Shown in pieces: positions 1-10,658 of a DNA stretch of 64,000 bases. This stretch comes from Tretioscincus oriximinensis (taxonomy: Eukaryota > Chordata > Lepidosauria > Squamata > Gymnophthalmidae). The position numbers and the translations under genes are program-made. The DNA lies in contig JAJVDF010000001.1 in assembly GCA_022410635.1 (NCBI GenBank), forward strand, positions 15,118,443 through 15,182,442, in the 5' to 3' direction. Each line of letters starts with the position of its first letter. Position 1 is the stretch's first letter. The notes under the pieces were generated by a model that did no database searches, was not told the DNA's origin, and was given only the letters and a program-made list of their open reading frames with translations.

Positions 1-189
1 CTGAAGAATTCCTTAAAAGATGCGTCCTTCCGAATGCTTATAACGTGGTTTAACTGTGACTTCTGTTTGTTTTGTGCTTTGGGATCACATTTTGCTTTTT
101 TTTTTTTAAAAAAAAACAAACATTTTTGTCCCACCCTGGTGACTTTCCCTGAAGAGTCAGATACAAATTCATAAAGAAATAAAATATAT

Positions 190-245
190 TGCTCAAAACA
201 ATTAAGGGAACAATTGAACATAGCATGTGAATTGTTTTTGAGCAC
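190..245. mobile_element. Mariner-type MITE, copy 1
   Basis: Inverted ends read TTGCTCAAAACAATTAAGGG on the left and ATTGTTTTTGAGCA on the right, flanked by TA-rich target sequence. The same termini occur at 18503-18576 and 21756-21808. The copy is about 56 bp and has no coding capacity. Confidence 0.7.
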
Positions 246-481
246 TATAATGGCGGCCTGCGCTGTGAGCTGCTCAAAAGAATCGTCGTTGCAGGACGCC
301 CTGTAATACAAGACAAAACTTTTCCCCATCACTGTAATTTCTCTTTCTAGAGAAAGAAACGGCACGAGGATCCCTGGTAAAGACAGAGCAACCTGAGATG
401 CGTCTCCACTTTTGCATGCGACCATGTTTAGGAAAGAAGAGCTACAAATTTGATCTTTTTAACAGGATCCTCCGTTTCAAT

Positions 482-572
482 CTGTTTATCATTGTTTGTT
501 TGTTTTGTGATCCGCCTTGAGATCTTTGGGTACAGGGCGGAATATAAATGTAAATAAATAAATAAATCAAGA
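482..572 (+). repeat. SINE/LINE 3' tail fragment
   Basis: The sequence ATCCGCCTTGAGATCTTTGG, then GGGCGGAATATAAATG and (AATA)n, is the 3' tail shared by the SINEs at 4321 and 33187. No head is visible. Confidence 0.65.
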
Positions 573-697
573 GGAGCTTGCAGGCAGGAGCTTGCGAGAT
601 CTTTTAAAAAGCTGTCAAAAGCAGCGTGGGAAAGGGAGGGGCTTTCCCCTTGTGATCTTCCTTGCCAGCGAAGATTGCCTTACCATTTTGCATTTCA

Positions 698-985
698 GGT
701 GTCACAGGTTCCCTTTCCCATTTCTCTGAGGAATGGAAGAGGCTGCGCTGGGTGGTGACCCGAAGGCAGACTGATTCCGCAAGCTACAGACTTTGCAAAT
801 GCAGGCGCTGAAATCTGCAGGGGATCTGTTTCCCCCCCGTGGAAACAGATCCCCAGGGAGAGGCTCCAACCCAGGAGAGATACAGCTTTAAGGGAGTGGC
901 CATGAAAACCTTTCAGCGGAGAATACAGGCATTGCAAGCTGCACCTGCCAGGATTTTGCCCATCAAAGCTGCAACTCTCCTGTAA
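698..985. repeat. Dispersed repeat related to the 'GGTTGCCATA' foldback family
   Basis: It contains CATGAAAACC, then ACAGGCATTGCAAGCTGCAC and AAAGCTGCAACTCTCCTGTAAC, in reversed order relative to copies at 4989-5166 and 45250-45420 (GGACAGGAG...GCAGCTTTAATGGGTGTGG). An internal inverted repeat (GGAAACAGATCCCC near 839, with GGGGATCTGTTTCC before it) is also visible. Confidence 0.5.
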
Positions 986-999
986 CCTGATATTTTTAG

Positions 1000-1560
1000 C
1001 CCCACTTCATCCACCAAACCCCGCTTCCCTCGAGGCAAATCGCGACCCTGCTGGGCTAGTGGTCGTGCTGCCCGCGACGGCCACTAGGGGGCGCCCCCTG
1101 GCCAAATGCAGGTCAGCGGCCGGCGGGTGCGCGCTCTCTCTGCTGGCAATCCAATTAGCCGCCTGGCGGGAGGGCATTAGTGCGACGCCCACCTGACCGG
1201 CCACCGCGGGGGATCCCGGGCGCAGCTGCTCGAAGGCGCCGCTGCTGGAGTTTTCGCGTGGCCGGCGGGAGGCAGGCAGCGAGCGGAGGCCATGGAGCCC
1301 CATCAGCCGCGCGACCCTCGTGTGGATCGCGGGTCCTGAAGGCGCAATTGCAACGCGGTTAGACGCCTCCGATTCCGGGTAAGAGCTGAGGGTCCTCCCC
1401 GCCCCCCATCCCCAGCTGGTGGGCCGCGCAAACCCCCCTGCATGCCCCTTGCGCCCTCGGGAGATCCTGCTCAGCCCCCCCCCCCTATGCTGGGTCCACC
1501 GGGTGCCGCCGTGCAATCGGGGTTGGGGGGTCCCGGGCGATCCCAGAATTGGGGCTCAAG
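1000..1560. promoter_or_regulatory. CpG-rich block, candidate CpG-island promoter
   Basis: This is the only GC-rich, CpG-dense stretch in the window; the DNA on both sides is AT-rich and CpG-poor. A good splice donor (CCGG|GTAAGAGC, GT at 1379) lies inside it on the + strand, so it could hold a noncoding first exon of the downstream cadherin gene. It could equally serve a divergent gene to the left. Short open frames on both strands here look like GC-rich chance frames; I see no conserved protein in them. Confidence 0.5.
1081..1103. promoter_or_regulatory. Palindromic CTCF-like site
   Basis: CCACTAGGGGGCGCC on the + strand fits the CTCF core consensus CCASYAGRKGGCRS. The GGGGGCGCCCCC centre is palindromic, so the minus strand also reads CCAGGGGGCGCC, a second overlapping core. 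It lies inside the CpG-rich block. Confidence 0.55.
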
Positions 1561-2429
1561 AATCTGGGCAACAGATGGGTGAGTGGATGGTTCCCTTAAC
1601 CATTGTCTTCTTGCGGCCCTTCCAAAGCTCTCTGGGATCCTTCCTTACTGCTCCTCCAAGAAGCCTTGAAGCTCCTCAGAAATCAATATTCCTTTCCTCC
1701 CTTCCCTCCTTCTTCCTCCCACCCTCTCTTTCCCTCTTTAGTTGCGTCTTTCCTCTTCCCTCAAAATATGAGGGTGCAAAAAAGCTCGTTTCATTGACCA
1801 TGAAATGAATAATTGGGAAAGAGCCTGACTTCCTTATTTAAAATGATTTATATCCTGCCCTTCACCATTGGTCACAGTCCAGGGTGGGCAACCAAAGATC
1901 AAGGAAATTAATGAAACAAATACACATTAATAAAATGTTTTAAAAGGTCCATACCCACCCAACCCTCCCTCCCTCCCTCCCTTGAAGGACAGAATTCAGA
2001 GAGAGAATATTAACCCCCAATTGCTCTGATCTTCTCCATCTCCCACTTTACTTACTTATTTGTACTCTACCCTATATAATTAAATCAGTTTAAAAAGATT
2101 TTTTTTTAAAGTTAGAAAGACCCTCGAATTGTTTAAACTATCTCCTCATTAACAGCACATCACAAACTCCCAAAAGACTTTGCGTAGAAAAAGGGTTGGC
2201 ACAGAGGTGCCACATTTAGACGCATTCTAATATTTCAGTGTTTGCTGATGGTGGAGAAGGTATACTTTCTGTTCATTTCAAGAAGGTTTCTGCAGGAAAA
2301 TACCCCAAGGAACTGTGCATATTCCCTCTCACTCTTTCTGGAATATATTTTTATTTCATAACATTTGAATCTTTGTCTTTAACCTGGATCCCAGGGCCAT
2401 TTGGTAATTGCAAATAATAAACCAAAGGC

Positions 2430-2570
2430 CCTTTCAGTATTAGGCTTTATTCTGGATCATATGCTGGGATAGGGCCCTGCCATCCACGTGCTGGTACAGA
2501 TAACAGTAGATCCCATCTTGGTCTGTCCTGGTCTAGTCTAGCTGGCAGATGGGGAATACCTAGAGCAGAA
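2430..2570. repeat. Foldback repeat, 'TTATTCTGGAT' family
   Basis: The segment GGCTTTATTCTGGATCATAT, then GGGATAG and GCCATCCACGTGCTGGTA, recurs with changes at 5247-5420 and 21409-21537. The ends are loosely inverted (CCTTTTC at one end, GAAAAGG at the other). Confidence 0.5.
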
Positions 2571-3206
2571 AAGGCCACATTTAAAAATATGACCCATCCA
2601 CCCTCCCATTCTGGCAGGATTATTTTGAGGAATTTAGAATCAAAATTCTGAGCAGAAGGGTTTTAGAAAACTAAGGCTTGATGACCCGTTTGCTTCAGTT
2701 CTGAAAAACTGGATTAAATCAGAACCATACACCCCCTTTTAGGTCAATTCTTCAGAACTGAAGGTTGTTTAAAAGCACAGGTGTGACCAGAGCCATAGAA
2801 TAGGTACCCGGCATATCTTCAGGTACACACTGGTAGGTCTGTGTGGATAACAAGCGATTTCTACATATTTGTGTTGCTGATATGTTTGATTTGGAGCCAA
2901 AAAACTAATGTGGCTTGCAAAAAGAGGTAAGAATTTTGTTTCTGCTATGCTGTATTTGAAGGAAGATTTCTTAGTATTTACCAAGAACGTGATTTAACCA
3001 GGTAAATTTGGAAGGTGGGGAAAATGGCTTGTAAATTATTTGCACCTGCCACAAAGGTGCAAAGATCATTTTTCAGAGCTCAAATTTTTCAGATGAGATT
3101 TTCCTGGTGGGAAACATTAGTATTTATTCTGTGAACAGATGTGGAAGGCAGTGGGAAAAATATTTTTGGGGTTGTTGGGTACCTCCCAAGTCATGGTTGC
3201 CTCTTA

Positions 3207-3630
3207 GAATCATACATTTGAAAGAGGCCTCCAGAATTATTGAGTCCAACTCCTTGGTCTCTCATTAAATCATCCCAGACAGATGGCTGTCTAACCTCTA
3301 TTTGAAATTCTATTGAAGGAGAACTGTGGCAACCTATTTTACTGGTTGATCACTCTTCCTGTCAAAGTTTTTTCTAATATCTAGTTATGTATATCTCCTG
3401 CCTTGCAATTTCATCCCACTGTTTCTTCCTTCTTATACAACTGAGACTAGGACTGATTCCTCTGTAGTGTATCGTTCCTTCAGATACATAAAGCCAACTA
3501 TCTTTCAGTCTTCTTTTCTGTAGGCTGTATATTCCTAGATTCATTAACTGTTCTCATAGAACATCGTTTGCAGATATGGCTTTGTAGACTCTTCCCTTTT
3601 TTGAGTTCCCTATATAACAAGAAACCCAAA
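3207..3630 (-). mobile_element. CR1/L2-type LINE 3' remnant
   Basis: It starts AGAATCATACATTTGAAAGA and continues with 'GAGTCCAACTCC' and 'CATCCCAGACAGATGG', the reverse complement of a LINE 3' end also seen at 56625 and 58309. It is old and divergent. Confidence 0.6.
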
Positions 3631-4320
3631 GGAGCAGCTAGGAGTGACAATGTGTTTATTTACAGGAAAGATCTCAGGACGAATTCCTGGTAGAATCTTG
3701 AAAGAATAAATTTGCCCTTTCTGCATTGTAACGTATTTTGGAAAATATCTAGAAATGGGGGCCTGCAACTTGTATGCAATGCAGAGTGAGGCAGGCTCTG
3801 AATGGCATGTGAATCTTTATCCCAAGGTTTATTCCAGAATGAGGCCTAGTGCGACACGGATCAATGGCGGTGCAATTCCCTACTCTTGCCAGAAAAATAA
3901 CCTTGGTGTCTAGGTAGTCAATGATTGACATGAAGCAATCTAGTGTTGGAATTGGCAAATAGTTTTAAAACTCTGTCCTCTCCAGATGTAAATCGTTTCA
4001 TGTTCTACATTTATCCCCTCTCTTATCTGAACCAGTAGGTCTGGACCAACCTCTCCCACCGCTTTGAAACACAAAGAGGTATGGACTGGAACAGTACCAT
4101 CAGCTCAGTGGTGCTGGTCTAGACCAGCCCTGTTGCTGAAACTTGCATAAGATTTTTGATCGGGCTCAATGTTTGTAAGGCTAGAAAACAGGTGGGGGAA
4201 CCAACTCTGGCAACTCCACCCCATCTGGCATGGAAAGTTGATGAAGCAGCAATGTAGCCTTTGGGGTGAAAGAGATTTCACTTCAGAGAACATAAGAATG
4301 TGAGAGGCCCATCTTCAATA

Positions 4321-4603
4321 AGAGCCAGTTTGGCGTAGTGATTAAAGTTTGGGACTCTTATCTGGTAGTCTCCCGGTTCGACTCCTCACTCCTCCATGAG
4401 AGTCAGCTGGGTGACCTTGGGCCAGTCACTGTGCTCTCAACTCTCTCAGCTCCACCTACTTCACAGGGTGTCTGTTGTGGAGAAACCAACAAAAGCTATC
4501 TGCACCATCCTTTGGTTAGCGGCCCCGAGACCTTCGAGTATAGGACGGGATATAAGAATAAATAATAATTAATTAATAATAAATAATAATAAATAAAAAG
4601 GTA
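4321..4603 (+). mobile_element. tRNA-derived SINE (lizard type), full length
   Basis: The head GAGCCAGTTTGGCGTAGTG carries an A box, and CCCGGTTCGACTCC is a near-consensus B box. The body contains GGGTGACCTTGGGCCAGTCA and CACAGGGTGTCTGTTGTGG, followed by a GAGACCTTCGAGTATAGGAC tail and an AATAAT-rich end. A close relative is at 33187-33455. Confidence 0.85.
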
Positions 4604-4988
4604 GTGGCTACAATCTATTGGAGCTTCCACACTGGCTGTTAGTTCTGACCAACAGAAAGGAGCACCCCTTCCACACACTTTCTCCAGACTACACTAGCAG
4701 CTTTGTTGTGAGAGTAAAATGGAAAGCAAAAAGACATTATATGCTTTCCTGGGCTCCTCGGGAGATTGGCCAGGCCATGAAGAAATTAAAGATGAATCTG
4801 TTTTAGCAGCTTTTAAAGAATACCTTTAACCTTTTCTGTTTGGGGGCTGAGAAAGCCAAGGAGCGAATGGAATAGGAGATAGTAGTGGTTGTTTTTCTTT
4901 TTTTTCTGCCTAGTATGCTACCAGCACAGATATCGAACTTGTGTTCATTTTATAACAGTTTGGAATTCGGAAAAAAAATATCCCCAGA

Positions 4989-5166
4989 TAGGGTTACCGT
5001 AAAAATAAAAAAAACAGGCAAGAGAATGACAGCTTTAATGGGTGTGGAAAAGAGGAAATTTCAGCACTTGACACAGGCATTATAAGTTGCACTTGCCATT
5101 TTTTTTTTCTTTTACACAACCATGAAAACTGTAGTTTTCCTATTCTGGTTTTTTATGGCAACTCTA
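4989..5166. mobile_element. Short inverted-end element, 'AGGGTTRCCRTA' family
   Basis: It begins ATAGGGTTACCGTAAAAA and ends TTTTTTATGGCAACTCT, imperfect inverted ends. Inside is GCTTTAATGGGTGTGGAAAAG, shared with 7150-7330 and 45250-45420. Flanks ATATCCCCAG and ATATCCACAG may be an imperfect target duplication. Confidence 0.6.
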
Positions 5167-5246
5167 TATCCACAGAGCATAAACAACTGATGCTGGGCCA
5201 GTTACCTTTTTTGATTGCATAGCCTGCCTTATAGATTTGTTAATAG

Positions 5247-5420
5247 GGCTTCATCCACATGGAGCCTTATTCTGTGTAACATCATGGGACAGAGCTTGGC
5301 CATCCACATGCCAGTATAGTCTATGACAGGCCCCATTCAGGCCTGCCATAGTCTACACTAACATGTGGATGACAGGCTCCCATTCTGAGGTATAGCCTAG
5401 ATTGAAGCAGTTATCCTGGA
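5247..5420. repeat. Foldback repeat, 'TTATTCTGGAT' family
   Basis: It has GAGCCTTATTCTGTGTAACA, then GGCCATCCACATGCCAGTAT and, inverted, ACATGTGGATGACAGGCTCC. The two halves are roughly reverse complements around about 5330. It is related to 2430-2570 and 21409-21537. Confidence 0.55.
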
Positions 5421-7149
5421 AGGCAAGAAAATGGCCTAGATGGCATGGTTGAATGCACATTCTGTGTTCACTCCTTCCTAACCTTGTGCTTTAGAACATT
5501 ATTTTCCTTGAGAGAACATTATTTTCACAAAAATGTTGCATCAGGCTACTCACTGAGCCGCGATCACCCATCAGTTCTTTCTTCCAGAGATCAAAGGGCA
5601 TCGTTTGGCCAACGAAGTATCTGTGGTAGTGGAAACGGGGCAAAGGGTGATTTAAAAAAAAATTACAGGTTAATCAGTGTTTCCAGGATTCAAGAGAGGC
5701 AGATAAGGGAGCATCTGGATAATATATTTTTGGGGAAAGACCACTTGCAATTTGTTTAGTAAACAAAAATGGGTATCCCTTTATTTTCAGTTAAAATGTG
5801 TCTTTTTATACAGAGAGAGAGAGGCAGAAAACCTATCCATATTCATCTTAATCGTTATACTAAATCGTTCCACAGTTTGGGGTGGAACAGGTAAGTCATG
5901 CCCCCTGCTATCATGTTCCATGTGCACTGGATGGAACATGTGGCCCAAAATGGCAGCCTAGACCAGACTCTTTTTAAAAGATTTTCTACTGTCCTGCTAT
6001 TCATGAATAAAATGGCCCAAGATGACCTGCAGGTGAATGCTCATTCACAGGGGGACCCAAATTATACCATCATAATTTGTTCCCCAGGTCTCTGGGGCCA
6101 GGAACTTTATTTTCTAGTTATTGGATCTTTAGCAGCAAGTTTCAAAACTTACACGAATTACAGCATAGCACAGGGACTGCCCTGGCACAAGCTGAGCCAA
6201 GTGAGGGAGCCTTACCTTGAGACAGTTGAACCACTCCAGCAAGAACTATTCCTGTGGTAAGAGTTCCAAATGGTAAATTCAGAAATAGTGTGAGATTCCA
6301 TCATTTGGGAGTCTTCACAAGGTGGAAATTCACTGGAAAGGAGCGATACAACATTGTAACTCTTGTGCATAGAAAAATGCCATGTTTTTTTTTCTGAGGA
6401 CCCACCTTTTCATCTTACGGTATTAGATGTTTGTTGTGTGACAATTCACCAACAATAATTTGCCAAAAACTGTTTAAAAATCTTGGGCTACATACAGTAT
6501 TTTAGATATAGCTGTGGAGGTCGTTCTGCTTCCTATTGTGGCTCTGTCTGGTCTTTGCATATCCATTCCAAACCGCGTACGTGATACTCTAATTCGGTCT
6601 GTGCTGGTCCTTGCGATGTGCCAGTTGATCCCAATTACCTGGTGGCCATCTTGTGTCACCAGGGTGGGACTATTCTTAGCCAGAGGGGAGACCTGGAATA
6701 ACCACAAGTCAGGATCTTCCCTCTGCCTTTTCCCCTAAATTCTTCTGTGCTGCCAAACTCTTTGTAGATTAATGTGCCACAGAAAATGACGTAATCACTG
6801 AGAATTAATTGTTCAACTTGGCATACGTGTCAAGGAAACTACTGTGTATGCCACAGCAGAACCTCCAAGAGCCCATTTTGTCAGTGATACCAGAAAGTTC
6901 ATATGCATCAACATAATTGAGATTGGATTTGAGAGAAATAGCGGAAAAGACTTTCCACATTACATGGATGCTTCCAGAAGTTTCCTCTTCCCCTCCCCTT
7001 TAGCTTATGTCCCTCCCCCACCCTAACAGGTGACAGGTCTCTTCAAATATTGCAACGGATTGGAACATACTGTCTCTAAGAATACATATATTGGTCCTTA
7101 AACGATGTCACAGCAGGACTGAAATATGGGGCCATTTTGTTGTAATATT

Positions 7150-7330
7150 CTGGTTAGGGTTACTAAAAAACGGAGGGTAGGGGGTTTGAGCTTTAATGAG
7201 TGTGGAAAAATGATTAATTTAATCACATGTTGTAGGCATTATATACTGTACCTGGTGAAGATTGCTCTATTCCACACACAGATGCAAAACTCCTGTCATC
7301 TTTTCTTTTCGTGCAACCCTAATCTGGGTC
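7150..7330. repeat. Copy of the 'AGGGTTRCCRTA' family
   Basis: GTTAGGGTTACTAAAAAACGG is followed by GAGCTTTAATGAGTGTGGAA and GTAGGCATTATATACTG, matching the order of motifs at 4989-5166. The right end is unclear. Confidence 0.5.
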
Positions 7331-8238
7331 CGCACACTGCTTCATCCTGTGCAGATGAAACAATCCAGAGTGGTGAAATATAGGTTGTCTTTTTCTATGG
7401 GAGAGAATTATAATTTAATCGCAACGGTTTTCTTCCACCTCCCTCCACCCCCACCCCCCCACATTTTCAAAAGATGTAACAATTTTCTTTTCTGCTATAA
7501 ATACCCAACATCAAGGGTGAAACATTGCCTCTGTGAGGTAAATTGCTGTTCCCTTACATGATTTTTGTGTGATGAAGTAAAGTGTTCTTACCTTAAATGG
7601 TCATCGGCTAATGAAATAATTTTACTTTGTATAATCATTGAATCATGAGGTAAATTGTTTTTAAACTTACATGGTCATTGAGTAGTGAGATAAACTATTC
7701 TTAGTTTACCAACTGTTGTGCCAAGTAGCCTGAAAACCAAAGAGAATAAGAATTACCTCAAATATGTAAATAGGTTGTCCCTGGATATGTGTGAAAGGGC
7801 CATCTGTTCTTGATCAAATGCTCTTTGGAGCATTTACTTTAATAACAGAGGGATGTTCTTTTCAAATTCTTTTATATTTCTGGATACCATAGGTGTGTGC
7901 CACGTAACCAGATTTTCTTTATGCACTTGAGGTCATTTTTGGAGGCTGATTTCTGATTTTCATGCTCTTGATTTTTTATTTCTTTGGTGCCTGTCAAACT
8001 GAGGACTGTCTCTAGCCATAGCCTGATTGTTCTGATGAGGAAATGGCTCAGGAGAGATCAGCCCACTGGCTAAAGCCAGGGATATGAGGCATTTAACAGC
8101 TTTCTTGAGATCATTTCTTTAGCTCCTCTGGTTAGTAATCCAGTCTGTCTGACGTTGTCATGCCCATCACCCTGTGCAGTTAGTCTTTGGAAAGCTGGAA
8201 GATCCATGAGTGTACAGGATGAGATCAGGAGCATGGAT

Positions 8239-8801
8239 AGGGTTGCCATATTTCGGCAGCCCAAAACCGGGACGGGGTGGGGTGGGGTGGGGGTGCGTGC
8301 ATGCGCGTGCACACATGCACGGACACACAGATGCTTGTAGTGAGACAGGCAGATCTGCCTGTCTCGCCACAAGCGTCTGTGTGCGTAGCTGCTCCAATGC
8401 TGGAGGCGGGTTTTGCGCCTGCTGTCAGACAAAGTGCGCCAACTCGCCTCCAGCGGAGGAAAAACGCTTGGGTTTGTGACAGGAGAACAGAGCTGTCCTC
8501 CTGTCACAAACCCAGGCGTTTTTCCTCTGCGCTTTGCCTGACAGCAGGCACGAAACCCCGCCTCCTGCAGTGGATCAGCTATGGCATGCTCCGAGGTTCC
8601 TTCCAGGATCCCGGAAAGCGTTGCTCGGGCTGCAGCCGTCAGTTCTGATGGCTCCTTTTCCTTTAAAATCCTCCATTTTTATATTCCCTGATGCAGCATC
8701 GGGGAATGTAAAAATCCGGGATTTTATCTTAAAACCCGGAGGGGACGATATTTTAGTCTCCCAAACCGTGTCCCGCCGTCCCGGGACGTATGGCAACTCT
8801 A
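8239..8801. mobile_element. Composite foldback element with three nested hairpins
   Basis: Its ends are AGGGTTGCCATA and TATGGCAACTCT. Inside, hairpin 1 (8324-8383) has 30-nt arms differing only by CpG-to-TpG type changes. Hairpin 2 (about 8386-8581) has arms of roughly 90-105 nt around AGCT at 8491-8494. Hairpin 3 (about 8672-8718) is formed by the TTTTTATATTCCCTGATGC arm. A run of GGGGT repeats (8274-8296) and an alternating GCGTGCATGCGCGTGCACAC tract lie near the left end. There is no coding capacity that I recognise. The termini resemble those at 4989-5166, so it may be a larger relative. Confidence 0.7.
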
Positions 8802-9193
8802 AGAATGGAGGAAGCTATAGGAGGTTGAAATGCTTAGGCCCTTTCTTCAACGGGACTTACTCTGTTTCAGGAAAGGATCCAGAGGCCCCAATGTTTACAT
8901 GCCATTCTGATTGCTAGCCCTTTGATGAGCTGGAATGTGCAATTTATAAGAAGAAAACAAACACAACGTGCTTGGAAATTATTGTAAAGAGAATCCTATA
9001 GCTCCTTAATGGAAGGGCATTGGTGTTAGGGGAGGGCAGAAGCAGTATGTGCAATAGGGTGGACTGATGTGGTGATAGATTTCTGGCCTTCGAGTGAAAT
9101 CATGCTGTGTTATACCCCAGATCAGGCCTTTAGGAAAAGGCATTTTCATGCAGTGACCACACTGCTTTTGTGTGTGTGTAGACTTCAACCTCC

Positions 9194-9500
9194 CAACGGA
9201 TAGCTCAGTTGCTAAGGAATCCATCTCTCAGCTGGGAGATTGGGTTTCGAAGCCCTGTGTGGGACGTGGGGAAGGGGTGAGCACCTTCCACTAGCCTGTA
9301 GCTCTAGCCAACCCAGCTATTCGAAAGCATGAATTGCAAGAAATTGCAACTGACTGCAAGTAGATACATGGGAACCACCTGAGCCTTGTGGGGAAGATAG
9401 AATGTAAGCCTTCGGGCAAAATACCCTTGTAAGCCGCTTTGAGTCCCTTTGAAAGGAGAGAAAAGTGGGGTATAAGTACCCAGTTCTTCTTCTTCTTCCC
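9194..9500 (+). mobile_element. tRNA-derived SINE, second family, full length
   Basis: The head GGATAGCTCAGTTGCTAAGG (A box) and GGGTTTCGAAGCCC (B box) look like a tRNA. The core contains TAGCTCTAGCCAACCCAGCT and GCAAGTAGATACATGGGAAC. The tail has GTAAGCCGCTTTGAGTCCC, then GAGAAAAGTGGGGTATAAG and (TTC)n. A reversed copy is at 22369-22678 and a divergent one at 27020-27300. Confidence 0.8.
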
Positions 9501-10437
9501 ACGGTACATTATTTTTGTACTCTTTGCTTAGTTTGTTGATTTCTTAGAACTGTTCTATGAACCTGTTTCCAACCCACCCACCCCCCAAAAAGTCTAGCTT
9601 CCCCTTTTGGTATGGACGATGGTTCCTGTGGAGATCTCCCTTCTTATTTTGAACTGGTCAATCACAGCAAAGTATCCATGCAATACAACTTTTCTTCACA
9701 GCAAAGTATCCATGCAATACCACTAACATTTGATAACCACCACAAGTTTCTCTGAAATGAAGCATTTTCAAAGGCATCACCAATTTTTGAATCGGGGAAG
9801 AAGTCCAGAATCCCTTCCAACTTCCTCTCCGTACTACAGTTCATTTTGCATGCCCACTTTCATGCCCAGAACAGAAAATAATCAGCATGGTGTGGCCACC
9901 ATAACCTGATTCTCTATGCCTTAGGTGGTCAGCTTCTACTAACACCAGAAGAACAAGAAATCATGTTCTGAATATCTCACAATTTCCATATCAAAACTCT
10001 GTGCAGTCCTGTTTGGATTAGAGGAAAAAATGGGAGTTAAAATGAAGTCTACCTGCGCTAGGCTCACTTGTTTTCTGTTTAACCTGTATGGAAAATGGAA
10101 TGGTCTCACATCGGACTGATGACAACATGGGTTTCATGGGATTTTCCCAATTAGAGTAAATGCTGAGAAATCTATTTGTGTTATTTCAGCACTCAATTTT
10201 TATTTTAGCAAAGTGACCCCATGTCATTAGAAATGCCTGTGGTGTATCTGGTATTTAAGGCGGAAACAGGGCAGGGGTAGAAAGTTCCCCTCATCCAATG
10301 GCCAGTGGTGGGAGATCCTAAGCAGGGGAGCCCTGGTGAGACTAATCGCTCAATAAGGATTCAATCCTGGTTGAATTCCTGACTGACATCTTCTTTTCAA
10401 GCATACGACAACCTCCTGACATACTTATTTCTATATA

Positions 10438-10658
10438 CAGGGTGCTTCAAAAATGTATACACACTTTGAACTTTAAATTTCAGGATTTCCCGCTCTACGA
10501 GGCTAATTTGAACAGTATTAACATTTGCTATTACGTTTTATTTACATTGGACTTTAAGCTTTCTAATTTCCTGAAATTTAACTTTGTAGAATAGTAGAAT
10601 AGTAAATAAATTTTCTATGGAAGTTCACAGTGTGTATACATTTTTTTGAAGCACCCTG
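10438..10658. mobile_element. Mariner/Tc1-type MITE with intact ends
   Basis: Left end CAGGGTGCTTCAAAAATGTA and right end, reversed, CAGGGTGCTTCAAAAAAATG form an inverted pair of about 28 bp, flanked on both sides by TA. The element is 221 bp, with no ORF. Confidence 0.85.

Noticed and set aside
1007..1516. 169-codon minus-strand open frame in the CpG-rich block
   Set aside because: High GC content makes long chance frames likely. The translation has no recognisable domain, is rich in Arg/Gly/Pro/Ser as expected from GC-rich DNA, and overlaps other open frames there.
1419..1808. 129-codon plus-strand open frame
   Set aside because: It spans pyrimidine-rich simple sequence and has no family resemblance or splice support.
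4321..4420. tRNA gene candidate from A and B boxes
   Set aside because: The boxes belong to the SINE head; the sequence does not keep a tRNA cloverleaf and continues into SINE body and tail.
8070..8917. Several overlapping open frames of 60-145 codons
   Set aside because: They fall on the composite hairpin element, appear on both strands through its palindromes, and show no conserved domain.
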